From assembly GCA_905197485.1 (NCBI GenBank), contig CAJJYZ010000008.1:7059-71058 (forward strand): a DNA stretch of 64,000 nucleotides, given 5' to 3'. The DNA comes from an uncultured Lachnospiraceae bacterium (GTDB lineage Bacteria; Bacillota; Clostridia; Lachnospirales; Lachnospiraceae). Position 1 is the stretch's first letter, and every line of letters begins with the position of its first letter. Both the position numbers and the translations under genes were made by a program. Positions 9,901 to 17,774 of this stretch are shown here, piece after piece. Under the pieces are notes generated by a model, which worked only from the letters and a program-made list of their open reading frames with translations, did not search any database and was not told where the DNA came from.

Positions 9901-10532
9901 GTCTCCGATTGTCTCTCCAACGGCCCAATCTGTTTCTCGAGCTCGGATAGGATATCGGTAACTCGCACGAGATTCTGCTTCTCTTCTTCCAGTTTTTTCA
10001 AAGACATGCTCTTTCGGCGCTTAAACTTCACGATTCCGGCAGCCTCGTCAAAAAGCTCTCTTCTCTCTTCCGGTTTCCCGCTTAGAATCCGGTCAATCTG
10101 TCCTTGTCCGATGATAGAATATCCTTCCTTCCCGATACCTGTATCATAAAACAATTCATTCACATCCTTCAGACGGCAAATCGTTCCGTTAATCAGATAC
10201 TCGCTCTCACCGGAACGGTATAGCTTCCTCGTGACGGTAACCTCATTGTAATCGATGGCAAGCTGATGGTCCGAATTATCCAATGTGATGGCAACCGAAG
10301 CGTAACTGAGCGGCTTACGGTTCTCGGTACCTGAGAAAATGACGTCCTGCATCGTGCCCCCTCTAAGCTGCTTCACACGCTGCTCCCCGAGCACCCATCG
10401 GACCGCGTCTGCAACATTACTCTTCCCGCTTCCATTAGGACCTACGATTCCGGTAATCCCATTATGAAAATCAAACACGATTTTATTTGCAAAGGACTTA
10501 AAGCCCTGTACTTCAATGCTCTTTAAATACAT
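6972..10532 (-). CDS. smc: Chromosome segregation ATPase SMC
   Basis: SMC organises and separates the replicated chromosome together with ScpA and ScpB. The 1186-residue protein has an N-terminal half-ATPase (GPNGSGKSN near residue 32), a long coiled coil, a hinge around residues 510-670, a returning coiled coil, and a C-terminal half with signature LSGGEKAL near 1090 and Walker B LLDEIEAALDD. Length is typical for bacterial SMC. It starts seven bases after rnc and is followed by ftsY; this order is widely conserved in Firmicutes. Confidence 0.97.
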   Translation of the reverse strand: MYLKSIEVQGFKSFANKIVFDFHNGITGIVGPNGSGKSNVADAVRWVLGEQRVKQLRGGTMQDVIFSGTENRKPLSYASVAITLDNSDHQLAIDYNEVTVTRKLYRSGESEYLINGTICRLKDVNELFYDTGIGKEGYSIIGQGQIDRILSGKPEERRELFDEAAGIVKFKRRKSMSLKKLEEEKQNLVRVTDILSELEKQIGPLERQSETAKEYLKKKEELKVYDINMFLLENEDMRGQIRDLESKLSNAKEELTEAGSRYEAAKTEYEKVEEELEVVEDSLERTKSQLNETHLLKQQLEGQIELLKEQIHSAKMSDEHFSQRTQAIEESIRERQEQKKSYEAEKEHLKMDFDAGRQQSDEAQQALQAVQMNIARLGEEVERCKNEIMEILNNRASTKAKIQHFDTMLEQMQVRKSEMSKKLIEAGSDASIQDEAIAEKAKVLEAVSGEIAGYQEQIKEKERTIQNLQTELAKKTEQLRIGQTSYHREASRLESLKNMTERYDGYGNSIRKVMEKKDKEPGLVGVVADIIKVEKDYEVAIETALGGSIQNIVTDNEETAKRMIAYLKQNRFGRATFLPLTSMGGNQGIRQKEALQEPGVIGLASTLVKVEERFRCLAENLLGRTIVVEHIDHGIALARKYKQSLRIVTLEGELMNPGGSMTGGAFKNSSNLLSRRREIEEFEKTVQTLQQEMLRLEAEVKEAKEERASCYSQIDALNPKLQELYVRQNTLKMSIQQFRSKKKEAVDVIAALQREREEYTSQFAEIEENKESIRTELEFSEQLEQELSAKIEEYQKNLEEEREKEQTAMQHAEAQRLSLANFEQKYEFAVENTERVEEELQKLGEELRELEQNKKNSSAEIEVRQAKIEEILRTVESSKEVFGEIQENIKELTAQKEELAQKNKGFLSRREEISKHMTELDKECFRLNSKKEGCEEILEKQINYMWEEYEITLSLAREMRNENLNDLGEIRRQIQRLKNEIKGLGTVNVNAIEDYKNVSERYEFLKAQHNDLVEAEATLIGIIEELDAAMRKQFTERFREIAAEFDKVFKQLFGGGKGTLELMEDEDILEAGIKIIAQPPGKKLQNMMQLSGGEKALTAISLLFAIQNLKPSPFCLLDEIEAALDDSNVGRFAQYLHKLTKNTQFIVITHRRGTMNAADRLYGITMQEKGVSTLVSVDLLEKDLTK

Positions 10533-10539
10533 AGACCAC

Positions 10540-11235
10540 CTACTCTATCTTTCTCTTCCTTAATTCTAAGATTGCCTGGTATGCCGCCTGCTGCTCGGCT
10601 GCTTTCTTCGTTCTTCCCTGTCCTTCTCCGTAAGGCGTCTCACCAATGTAGACCGCCGTACAGAATGACTTATTATGGTCCGGCCCTTCTTCCTTCAAAA
10701 GCTCATAATGAATCTTTTCCTCGAAATGTCCTTGTACCATTTCCTGCAGGATAGTCTTGCTATCATAAAAGAGCTTCTTGTTCTCCAAGTCATTCAGGAC
10801 AAATCGATGGATAAACTCTTTTGCACTAGCAAAACCACCATCCAAATAGATGGCTCCAATCAGAGCTTCCAACGCATCTGACGTAACCGAATCTCTCATT
10901 CTTCCGCCGGTGCGCTCCTCTCCTTTTCCGAGAAGAAGATATTCTCCTAACTGAATCTCTCTTGCACAAAACGCCAGCGAAGGCTCACAGACCATGCTTG
11001 CTCTCGTTCTTGTCAAATCGCCTTCCGGCATTTCTTCATTCTCGAAGAAAAGAAATTCGCTGGACACCAGTTCCAATACTGCGTCGCCTAAAAATTCCAG
11101 ACGCTCATTGCATTCCGACTTCTTCATATGCTTCTCGTTCGTATAGGAGCTATGTCTCATAGCCCGACTTAACAATTCGGGATTCTGAAACGTATAATTG
11201 ATTTTTCCTTCTAATTCTTTTAATTTTTTTCCCAT
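10540..11235 (-). CDS. rnc: Ribonuclease III
   Basis: RNase III cuts double-stranded RNA, including the rRNA precursor. The 231-residue protein shows the signature NERLEFLGDAVLEL near residue 42, a second catalytic acidic stretch TSDALEALIGAIYLDGG near 120, and a C-terminal double-stranded RNA-binding domain from about residue 160 ending in the typical AAEQQAAYQAI helix. It sits between acpP and smc. A terminator hairpin lies in the 59-base gap from acpP, so its level may be set by read-through. Confidence 0.96.
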   Translation of the reverse strand: MGKKLKELEGKINYTFQNPELLSRAMRHSSYTNEKHMKKSECNERLEFLGDAVLELVSSEFLFFENEEMPEGDLTRTRASMVCEPSLAFCAREIQLGEYLLLGKGEERTGGRMRDSVTSDALEALIGAIYLDGGFASAKEFIHRFVLNDLENKKLFYDSKTILQEMVQGHFEEKIHYELLKEEGPDHNKSFCTAVYIGETPYGEGQGRTKKAAEQQAAYQAILELRKRKIE

Positions 11236-11256
11236 TTATGTTCCTCTTATCCAATA

Positions 11257-11286
11257 ACGAAAAAAGCCCATACGGGCTTTTTCGTC
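11257..11286 (-). terminator. Terminator between acpP and rnc
   Basis: GCCCGTATGGGC, flanked by A-run and T-run, forms a short strong hairpin. It is symmetric enough to act on both strands, but the genes on both sides read leftwards. It probably makes acpP mRNA more abundant than the rnc-smc-ftsY mRNA. Confidence 0.8.
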
Positions 11287-11294
11287 TTATTTAA

Positions 11295-11525
11295 CTAGTT
11301 CAATGCGTTTTTAATCTGTTCTACGGCATCTCCGACTGTTACAATCTTCTCTGCTTCTTCATTGTCGATTTCGATATCAAATGTCTCTTCGATTCCCATA
11401 ATAATCTGGAATACGTCCAATGAATCCGCTCCTAAGTCATCAATAAATGATGAATCCATTGTAATCTCCTCTGCATCAAGATTTAATACCTCTGCAATAA
11501 TGTCTCTGATTTTTTCAAATTCCAT
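11295..11525 (-). CDS. acpP: Acyl carrier protein
   Basis: This 76-residue acidic protein carries acyl chains in fatty-acid synthesis. The phosphopantetheine is attached to the Ser of GADSLDVFQI (about residue 35). The sequence is rich in Asp and Glu and matches the length of the family. It follows plsX by 22 bases, linking fatty-acid and phospholipid synthesis. A terminator follows it immediately. Confidence 0.97.
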   Translation of the reverse strand: MEFEKIRDIIAEVLNLDAEEITMDSSFIDDLGADSLDVFQIIMGIEETFDIEIDNEEAEKIVTVGDAVEQIKNALN

Positions 11526-11547
11526 GATATTCCCTCTCTTTTACATT

Positions 11548-12561
11548 CTATTCTTTGTTAAATTGAATACTTTCTCTAATCTTACCGCTAATATCCTGCT
11601 CGTTGAACGTCACGCACTGGATGATGGAGTTCGCAACTTCCTTCGCTGTAGAATTTCCATGCGTCTTCACCACGAGTCCGTTCAGCCCGAGAAGCGGCGC
11701 TCCGCCATATTCGCTTGCATCGAAGGACTTCATCGTCTCCTTCAATGCCGGCTTAATCAGCAATGCCCCTATCTTGCTTCTTAGTGTCTTCATCAAGCCC
11801 TTCTTCACTTCGCTTAACAGAACGGCTCCGACACCTTCAAACAGCTTCAGTATCACATTGCCTACAAACGCCTCGCATACGATGACGTCTGCCCCTCCAT
11901 GAGGAATCTCTCTTGCTTCAATACTACCGATAAAATTAATGTCCTCACATTCTTTCAGAAGCGGGAACGTCTCCTTCACGAGTGCATTTCCCTTCTCTTC
12001 TTCTGCACCGATATTTACAATGGCGACTCTCGGATTCTCGATTCCGACTACATTCTTCATATAGATGGAACCCATCTTCGCGAATTGTACGAGATGTGAT
12101 GGTCTGGCGTCTACGTTCGCCCCACAGTCGATTAACAAGGATACCCCTTTCTTCGTCGGCAGAAGCGGTGCGAGAGGCGGTCTCTCTACTCCTTTGATTC
12201 TTCCGACAATCAACTGTCCTCCTACCAGAATTGCTCCGGAACTTCCTGCTGAAACAAAGGCATCGGCTTCTCCTTTTTTCACCATGTTCAGTGCTACAAC
12301 AATGGAGGAGTCCTTCTTCTTGCGAATCGCCATCACTGGCGGCTCCGCCGTTTCAATCACTTCAGACGCATGTACCACCTGGATGCGCTCCTTCGGATAG
12401 TCGTATTTCTGAAGTTCTGCATGTACCACATCTTCCTGACCTACCAGAAATATATGAATATCCTCCCGCTTCTTAGCAACCTCTACAGCTCCTTGAACCA
12501 TAGCCTGCGGAGCATTGTCGCCTCCCATAGCGTCAAGCGCTACTCTTGTAATCTCTGACAT
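11548..12561 (-). CDS. plsX: Phosphate acyltransferase PlsX
   Basis: PlsX moves an acyl group from acyl-ACP to phosphate, giving the acyl-phosphate used by PlsY at the first step of phospholipid synthesis. The 337-residue protein opens with VALDAMGGDNAP and contains SAGSSGAILV and DCGANVDARP segments typical of the family. AGGAGG lies seven bases before the ATG. In related genomes plsX commonly follows rpmF directly. Here about 3.1 kb of accessory genes lies in between, and a separate promoter stands in front of plsX. Confidence 0.96.
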   Translation of the reverse strand: MSEITRVALDAMGGDNAPQAMVQGAVEVAKKREDIHIFLVGQEDVVHAELQKYDYPKERIQVVHASEVIETAEPPVMAIRKKKDSSIVVALNMVKKGEADAFVSAGSSGAILVGGQLIVGRIKGVERPPLAPLLPTKKGVSLLIDCGANVDARPSHLVQFAKMGSIYMKNVVGIENPRVAIVNIGAEEEKGNALVKETFPLLKECEDINFIGSIEAREIPHGGADVIVCEAFVGNVILKLFEGVGAVLLSEVKKGLMKTLRSKIGALLIKPALKETMKSFDASEYGGAPLLGLNGLVVKTHGNSTAKEVANSIIQCVTFNEQDISGKIRESIQFNKE

Positions 12562-12588
12562 TTTAAAACCTCCTAATTGCTACTGATA

Positions 12589-12617
12589 ATTTTACTAAAC
12601 ATCATGTCAAAAAGCAA
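12589..12617 (-). promoter_or_regulatory. Probable promoter of plsX
   Basis: Minus-strand TTGCTT, 17-base spacer, TAAAAT. It lies between the end of the permease gene and plsX. The boxes are imperfect, and no palindromic fatty-acid regulator site is clear. Confidence 0.5.
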
Positions 12618-12643
12618 TACCTAATATTTCGATTCCATGCCAA

Positions 12644-14734
12644 CTATCTATTTGTTTCCTTTCGAATCTTATGTCTAAGATACCGTTTTGCCACAATACA
12701 GATTATCACTTGCAGCAAACATGCCCCAAGCAGAATCCATACATACTGCCTTGCAAACCATATCACATCCTGTAAATGGAACAGTCGTGTCTTCCATGTT
12801 GTAATAATAAACGCCATGCTCAATAACAAAGCGATTCCAAAAGGAAGGAAAAATGTGCTTTTCAGCCGGCGAAACCAGATTGTTTCTCTCTCTTTCTCTT
12901 TTAAACCAAATACCCGATAAAATCTATCCTCTTTCAAAATCTCCTCCTGGTCTGTATAAACCTTTATCCAGGAAAGAAACAGAACAATAAAAATGAACAC
13001 CCCATATAGAACAAGATTCGTCACATTTTTCAGAATACGCTCTGAAACCATCTTATCATGGGCAATCTCACTATCATAGTACAGACCCACCCGGCTGTCA
13101 TATAACTTTTCTGAAATTCCGTTTTCATACTGTTCTTGAAAACTTTTGCTTACCATTTCTTTCTCTTTTTCCGGAACTCGAATCAGCACAAGGCGATTTC
13201 TCAATCCTGCTATCTCCGCTTCCTCTCCGAAAAAGAATTCCTCAGATTCTTTTTTCTCATTTTCTGTCTGATAAAGAATCAAATCTGTAACGTTATCTAT
13301 TTCAGAAGCCGCTTCAAAATCTTCATCCGAGAAAACAACAAGATTTTCATTCGTTCCGCTACCGTATATTCCGATTAAGTTCTTAATCCGTACTTCTTTC
13401 ACATGATATCGATTCGTAAAGGTTTCCGCTGTATGGTAAAAATCTACCGCTAAATGCGCCGGACCAAAATGAAGATATGTACTATTCGATTCGTAAAAAT
13501 CAAGCGGATGTCCCGGCTTATCCTTTCCTTGCTGCAGTACAACAAGAAGTTCATTCTTTTTAAGCGTCACCTTCTCACCGGTCATTTTCTCATAGGACGT
13601 TTCCGAAATTCCGATATGCTGTCCTTGTCGATATGGCTTCGGAATATCCATTTTTGCCTGCTGGTCCATACAAGGCGTCGTCACCATCACCATCGGAATG
13701 ATATCGCACTCCGCCCCATACTTTTCTGTCAGATTCTTCAAGAACTCCTTGTCTTTCTCGTCATGGCTGTTCATCTTCCAAAGATAATCATACGGATATT
13801 CCTCTTCTGTCAACATCGTCGTCTGGCTTGTTAAAATCTGAACCGGATAATAGAATAAAATCATAAACCATAATCCTAAAAACAGAATGATATATACGCT
13901 GTTCGACCAAAATTGATAAAACAACCGCTGTCTGGAAAGCAGATACTTAAAATAACTTTGTTCATGTTCTTTCATCTTTTCAAGAAGCAGACTCCCTCCA
14001 TAATAGACAATCAAAGCCACTCCCGCTAAAAACCAGAACAAAATACTTATCTTTTCCGAACCTTCTTTTGCATATCGAATAAAATTCCAAACTGCCAGAA
14101 TCATTCCGACAACAAAAAAGCCTTTTGCTCTTTTCCTCTTAGGCCTTCTCTCCATTGCTTCTGCGCCATTCAAAAAATTTGTCTCCACAAACACTTCTTC
14201 TGTCACCGCCATGCAGAAGATAAAAATAAGAGAGCATACAAGAACCGTACAAATATAAGTCAAAATATCAGGTTTTGGAAGATTCGCTTCCGGAAAATAA
14301 TGGAGAATACATGTTCCGAACAAAAATGAAAACAGATTCCCAAACGCCATGCCAATCAATAAGGCGGCTGTCATTCCGCCGACATATTCCAAAGCCTTTA
14401 ATTTTCTTGTGACTTTCCATGACATTCCCAATGTATGGAATATCGCATAGTCCGAAGCTCTGGACATCTCATAATGGCGGATTGCAAAGACGGTTAGTAA
14501 GATAGTCAAAACTCCCATTAAGATAGCCGCATTAAATACAAGCGCACCGATTCCTATCGTATGATTGAATATCTTGACATTCTGTAATACCGAAGACATT
14601 TGATACGCCGAAATAAACGTAAAAATAACGGAAACACACAGCACGAAACAAGAAAACAGTACCATGTAATTTCTAAAATTCGCTAAAAAAGATTTATAGA
14701 AGATGTGCGCTCTCCTGTAAGCTGTTTTTCCCAT
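12644..14734 (-). CDS. BceB-like FtsX-family ABC permease without partner ATPase
   Basis: This is a 696-residue membrane protein with the FtsX/MacB-type permease architecture of BceB. There are four hydrophobic segments in the first 180 residues, two more around 205-245, one near 285-305, then a roughly 280-residue loop predicted outside the cell, and three segments at the C-terminus (about 590-690). BceB permeases work with a BceA ATPase and a BceRS two-component system in sensing and resisting peptide antibiotics. Neither partner is adjacent here, so substrate and function are open. It has its own promoter and AGAGG-type ribosome-binding site, and lies in an insert between rpmF and plsX. 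Confidence 0.75.
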   Translation of the reverse strand: MGKTAYRRAHIFYKSFLANFRNYMVLFSCFVLCVSVIFTFISAYQMSSVLQNVKIFNHTIGIGALVFNAAILMGVLTILLTVFAIRHYEMSRASDYAIFHTLGMSWKVTRKLKALEYVGGMTAALLIGMAFGNLFSFLFGTCILHYFPEANLPKPDILTYICTVLVCSLIFIFCMAVTEEVFVETNFLNGAEAMERRPKRKRAKGFFVVGMILAVWNFIRYAKEGSEKISILFWFLAGVALIVYYGGSLLLEKMKEHEQSYFKYLLSRQRLFYQFWSNSVYIILFLGLWFMILFYYPVQILTSQTTMLTEEEYPYDYLWKMNSHDEKDKEFLKNLTEKYGAECDIIPMVMVTTPCMDQQAKMDIPKPYRQGQHIGISETSYEKMTGEKVTLKKNELLVVLQQGKDKPGHPLDFYESNSTYLHFGPAHLAVDFYHTAETFTNRYHVKEVRIKNLIGIYGSGTNENLVVFSDEDFEAASEIDNVTDLILYQTENEKKESEEFFFGEEAEIAGLRNRLVLIRVPEKEKEMVSKSFQEQYENGISEKLYDSRVGLYYDSEIAHDKMVSERILKNVTNLVLYGVFIFIVLFLSWIKVYTDQEEILKEDRFYRVFGLKEKERETIWFRRLKSTFFLPFGIALLLSMAFIITTWKTRLFHLQDVIWFARQYVWILLGACLLQVIICIVAKRYLRHKIRKETNR

Positions 14735-14787
14735 GAGTCAACCTCTTTTCTTGTTTTTTGACTGAATCTTGTATCATATTAAGCAAT

Positions 14788-14817
14788 ATTATACTTCTTA
14801 TTCATTATATTTTGCAA
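14788..14817 (-). promoter_or_regulatory. Promoter of the BceB-like permease
   Basis: Minus-strand TTGCAA, 18-base spacer and perfect TATAAT, about 55 bases before the start. Confidence 0.6.
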
Positions 14818-14876
14818 TAGTTTAGAGAAGTCATTTTGCGCTTCTTATAAAAAGAACTCTGTTCCATTTTTACTAT

Positions 14877-14905
14877 TTGACTTTCGAGAATATGTGATAT
14901 ATGAT
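14877..14905 (+). promoter_or_regulatory. Promoter of the HigBA-type pair
   Basis: TTGACT, 17-base spacer and TATGAT, 32 bases before the toxin start. TATATGATATAT-like repeats around the -10 box could be the antitoxin binding site (inference). Confidence 0.6.
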
Positions 14906-14937
14906 ATATTCAAGAATAAATACGAAAGAGGCTCAAA

Positions 14938-15306
14938 ATGGATAATTTTGAAATTGTATTTTATGAAACAGAGGATGGTTATACACCTGTTGAAGAATTT
15001 CTTGATAGTTGCGATATAAAAATGCGTAATAAATTATTGATGCTTTTAAAAGTATTGCAGGAAAAAGGAAATCAGCTTCGTGAACCGTATAGCAAACATT
15101 TACAAGATGGGATATTTGAAATCAGAGGGAAAGTAGGCACAAATATTTCTCGTGTATTATATTTCTTTTATATTAATGGAAAAATAGTTTGTACCAATGG
15201 ATTTATTAAAAAGACACAAAAAACGCCAAAAGAACAAATTTTATTAGCAAAAAAGTATCGGCAAGACTATTTGGAAAGGACTGGTGTAAATAATGAAAAC
15301 ATTTAA
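14938..15306 (+). CDS. higB: HigB/Gp49-like toxin of a type II toxin-antitoxin pair
   Basis: The 122-residue basic protein matches the RelE-superfamily group called phage-derived Gp49-like or HigB. Its marks are a TPVEEFLDS opening, a central GIFEIRG stretch, VLYFFYINGKIV, and a final FIKKTQKTP helix. Members cut mRNA on the ribosome. The toxin comes before the antitoxin, the order typical of HigBA. The reading frame overlaps the antitoxin by 14 bases. The stretch is clearly richer in A and T than its neighbours, which suggests acquisition. Activity is inferred from family only. Confidence 0.88.
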   Translation: MDNFEIVFYETEDGYTPVEEFLDSCDIKMRNKLLMLLKVLQEKGNQLREPYSKHLQDGIFEIRGKVGTNISRVLYFFYINGKIVCTNGFIKKTQKTPKEQILLAKKYRQDYLERTGVNNENI

Positions 15307-15589
15307 TCAATATTTAAATGAACAATTACAAGATGAAGAATTTAAAAAGGAATGGGAAAATTCTCAACCGGAATTGAATGTGATAAGAGCAATTGTTGAG
15401 GCGAGAACATCTCAGAATCTAACTCAAAAAGAATTATCAAAAAGAACCGGAATTACACAGGCTGATATTAGTAAATTAGAAAACGGAACAAGAAACCCAT
15501 CACTTAATCTTTTAAAACGCCTTGCAGATGGTATGGATATGGTTTTAGAATTAAAATTTGTACCTAAGACACCTCTTCAGCACAAATAA
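15293..15589 (+). CDS. higA: HigA-type XRE antitoxin
   Basis: The 98-residue protein has a helix-turn-helix domain at about residues 32-88 (LTQKELSKRTGITQADISKLE), the Cro/C1 fold used by HigA antitoxins. It would neutralise the toxin encoded just upstream and repress the shared promoter. It starts inside the toxin gene. A GGAAAGGA-like site sits upstream within the toxin coding sequence. A good terminator follows. Confidence 0.9.
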   Translation: MKTFNQYLNEQLQDEEFKKEWENSQPELNVIRAIVEARTSQNLTQKELSKRTGITQADISKLENGTRNPSLNLLKRLADGMDMVLELKFVPKTPLQHK

Positions 15590-15596
15590 TTCATAG

Positions 15597-15643
15597 AAAA
15601 AGTGGTAAGAATGTGGTAAATCACCCAATCTTACCACTTTTTT
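15597..15643 (+). terminator. Terminator of the HigBA-type operon
   Basis: AAAAAGTGGTAAGA pairs with TCTTACCACTTTTT and ends in a T-run. The internal GTGGTAA word is repeated in the loop and just downstream. Confidence 0.85.
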
Positions 15644-15651
15644 GTGGTAAA

Positions 15652-15681
15652 TAAAACAGGGGCTTTCCTAAGAAAACCCCC
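15652..15681 (-). terminator. Terminator of yceD-rpmF
   Basis: On the minus strand GGGG-TTTTC pairs with GAAAG-CCCC around a short loop, followed by TGTTTTATTT. It lies 33 bases after rpmF and back to back with the HigBA terminator. Confidence 0.7.
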
Positions 15682-15713
15682 GTTCTACGGCATTTTATAA
15701 ATGCTTCGTTTCA

Positions 15714-15893
15714 TTAGTCAACAGAAACGATTTCTTTTTTGTTATAGCTTCCACAAGCCTTGCAAACTCTGTGAGGCATCATTAACTCGCCGCACTTGCT
15801 GCATTTAACAAGGTTCGGAGCGCTCATTTTCCAGTTTGCTCTTCTCTTGTCTCTTCTAGCTTTAGAAGATTTATTCTTTGGACAAATTGACAT
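15714..15893 (-). CDS. rpmF: 50S ribosomal protein L32
   Basis: This 59-residue gene encodes ribosomal protein L32. It begins MSICPKNKSSKARRDKRRAN, with the basic RRDKRR stretch conserved in L32. It carries two zinc-ribbon pairs, CSKC at residues 31-34 and CKAC at 44-47, so it is the zinc-binding paralogue type. It starts three bases after yceD ends, the order known in most bacteria. In relatives plsX often follows, but here the gene ends at a terminator and an insert. Confidence 0.97.
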   Translation of the reverse strand: MSICPKNKSSKARRDKRRANWKMSAPNLVKCSKCGELMMPHRVCKACGSYNKKEIVSVD

Positions 15894-15896
15894 GGG

Positions 15897-16424
15897 TTAC
15901 ACCTCCTTAAAATTCTTAAACACATCGCGGATAACTGACATTCTGGGGTCAAGACTCGTATCTTCGCAGTCACAAGTCCCCTCATTTAGGTTTTGACCAC
16001 ACACACTGCAAATGCCTTTACAGTCATCGCTACATAGAACTTTTGTCGGCCATCCTATCAAAATCTCATTATAGAGTAATTTGTCTACGTCTAAATGATA
16101 TCCGTCAATATAATTTTTTTCATCTAATTCGTCTTCTCCTGCATCACTTGACGCATCTAAATCGACATTCTTCTTAAATTCCAATTCAAAGCATGTAGGC
16201 ACATCCTGTAAGCATCTGTCACATGGAATTGTAATTGTAAGCTCTGCCGACCCACTGATTAAAAGTTCTCTCCCTTTTACATGTTCTACGACAATATGGG
16301 CTTCCTTTTTTTCAGTAATTGGAAAACTGCCGAATCCACCCTTGAATTCTTCCATATCTGGCATGCAGTCTTTTACAATGGTCTTATGTTGTTCGGATAA
16401 GACGTCGGATAGGTTGATTAACAT
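15897..16424 (-). CDS. YceD/DUF177 family protein
   Basis: This 175-residue protein belongs to the YceD (DUF177) family, which is encoded next to rpmF in most bacteria and is linked to 23S rRNA accumulation in some species. It has a central CDRCL motif and a C-terminal cluster of cysteines (CSDDCKGICSVCGQNL, then CDC) likely to bind zinc. The start at 16424 is chosen because AGGAG sits seven bases upstream; an earlier ATG six codons upstream overlaps that site. Its molecular role is not established. Confidence 0.93.
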   Translation of the reverse strand: MLINLSDVLSEQHKTIVKDCMPDMEEFKGGFGSFPITEKKEAHIVVEHVKGRELLISGSAELTITIPCDRCLQDVPTCFELEFKKNVDLDASSDAGEDELDEKNYIDGYHLDVDKLLYNEILIGWPTKVLCSDDCKGICSVCGQNLNEGTCDCEDTSLDPRMSVIRDVFKNFKEV

Positions 16425-16451
16425 ATTGTTACTCCTATTCATACCTAAACT

Positions 16452-16479
16452 ATTATATCATGCAAAATAGATTTGTCAA
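16452..16479 (-). promoter_or_regulatory. Promoter of yceD-rpmF
   Basis: Minus-strand TTGACA, 16-base spacer and perfect TATAAT, about 27 bases before the yceD start. Confidence 0.75.
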
Positions 16480-16506
16480 CCAATAATTGTAGGATTTCTT
16501 TAATTT

Positions 16507-17697
16507 TTATACTAATGCTACTGTTTCGCGAGCGATTGCTAATTCTTCGTTTGTCGGAATTACCATAACAGTTACTTTAGAATCCGGTGTAGAGATTGCG
16601 ATTTCCTGTCCTCGTTTTCCGTTTGCTTCCTGGTCTAATGTAATTCCAAGGTATCCTAAGTATTCGCATACTTTTGTACGAACAAGTCCTGCATTTTCAC
16701 CGATACCTGCTGTAAATACGATTGTATCTACACCGTTCATTGCAGCTACGTAAGAACCTACATATTTTGCTACGCGGTAGCAGAATACATCAAGGGCAAC
16801 CTGTGCCTGTTTGTTTCCTTCATCTGCCGCTGTTTCAAGGTCTCTGAAGTCGGAAGAAAGGTTGTTGGAAAGTCCGTATACACCAGATTTCTTATTCAGC
16901 ATATTCATAAGTTCTGTAATGTTCATGTCCTCTTTCTTAGCAATGTACTCTAAGATAGCCGGGTCGATATCTCCGGAACGTGTTCCCATTACAAGACCTT
17001 CCAGCGGTGTAAGTCCCATAGATGTATCTACGCATTTTCCGTTTAATACCGCGCTGATACTTGCGCCGTTTCCTAAATGGCAAACGATTGTCTTCATATC
17101 ATCGTAAGATTTTCCGAGAATCTCAGCAGCTCTCTTAGATACGAAGCTGTGGCTTGTTCCATGGAAGCCGTAACGTCTTACCGCATATTTCTCATAGTAT
17201 TCGTATGGAAGTCCGTACATGTAAGCTTTCTCAGGCATTGTCTGATGGAACGCTGTGTCGAATACTGCTACCATCGGTGTTCCAGGCATCAATTCCTGAC
17301 ATGCATTGATACCAATTAAGTTTGCAGGGTTGTGAAGCGGAGCAAGGTCGTTACATTCTTCGATTGTTTTCTTCACTTCGTCTGTAATCACAACAGAGTT
17401 TGCAAATTTCTCTCCGCCATGTACAACGCGGTGTCCAACAGCGCCGATTTCAGAAAGGTCTTTTACAACTCCTCTTTCTGCATCTGTAAGCGCGTTGATT
17501 ACGAACTGGATTGCCTCTGTATGTGTCGGCATTGCAAGTTCTTCTGTCTTCTTCTCTCCGCCTTCCGGCTGGTAAGTAAGTCTTCCGTCGATTCCGATTC
17601 TTTCGCAAAGACCTTTTGCAAGTACTCCTTCTGTCTCAGAATTGATTAACTGGAATTTCAATGATGAACTTCCACAGTTGATTACTAATACGTTCAT
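16507..17697 (-). CDS. ackA: Acetate kinase
   Basis: AckA makes ATP and acetate from acetyl phosphate, the energy-yielding end of acetate fermentation. The 396-residue ASKHA-fold protein opens with VINCGSSSLKFQL and has GHRVVHGG, VFDTAFHQTMP, RRYGFHGTSH and FTAGIGEN. The start at 17697 is taken because GGAGG lies eight bases upstream. A longer frame begins 20 codons earlier and has no family support. It follows pta by 77 bases, forming the usual pta-ackA pair. Confidence 0.97.
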   Translation of the reverse strand: MNVLVINCGSSSLKFQLINSETEGVLAKGLCERIGIDGRLTYQPEGGEKKTEELAMPTHTEAIQFVINALTDAERGVVKDLSEIGAVGHRVVHGGEKFANSVVITDEVKKTIEECNDLAPLHNPANLIGINACQELMPGTPMVAVFDTAFHQTMPEKAYMYGLPYEYYEKYAVRRYGFHGTSHSFVSKRAAEILGKSYDDMKTIVCHLGNGASISAVLNGKCVDTSMGLTPLEGLVMGTRSGDIDPAILEYIAKKEDMNITELMNMLNKKSGVYGLSNNLSSDFRDLETAADEGNKQAQVALDVFCYRVAKYVGSYVAAMNGVDTIVFTAGIGENAGLVRTKVCEYLGYLGITLDQEANGKRGQEIAISTPDSKVTVMVIPTNEELAIARETVALV

Positions 17698-17774
17698 TTT
17701 CTTTTCCTCCATGATTAAGTATTCATTTATAACACACTTTGTGTGAAATATACCCATGCGCGCAGTCTTTCTGA

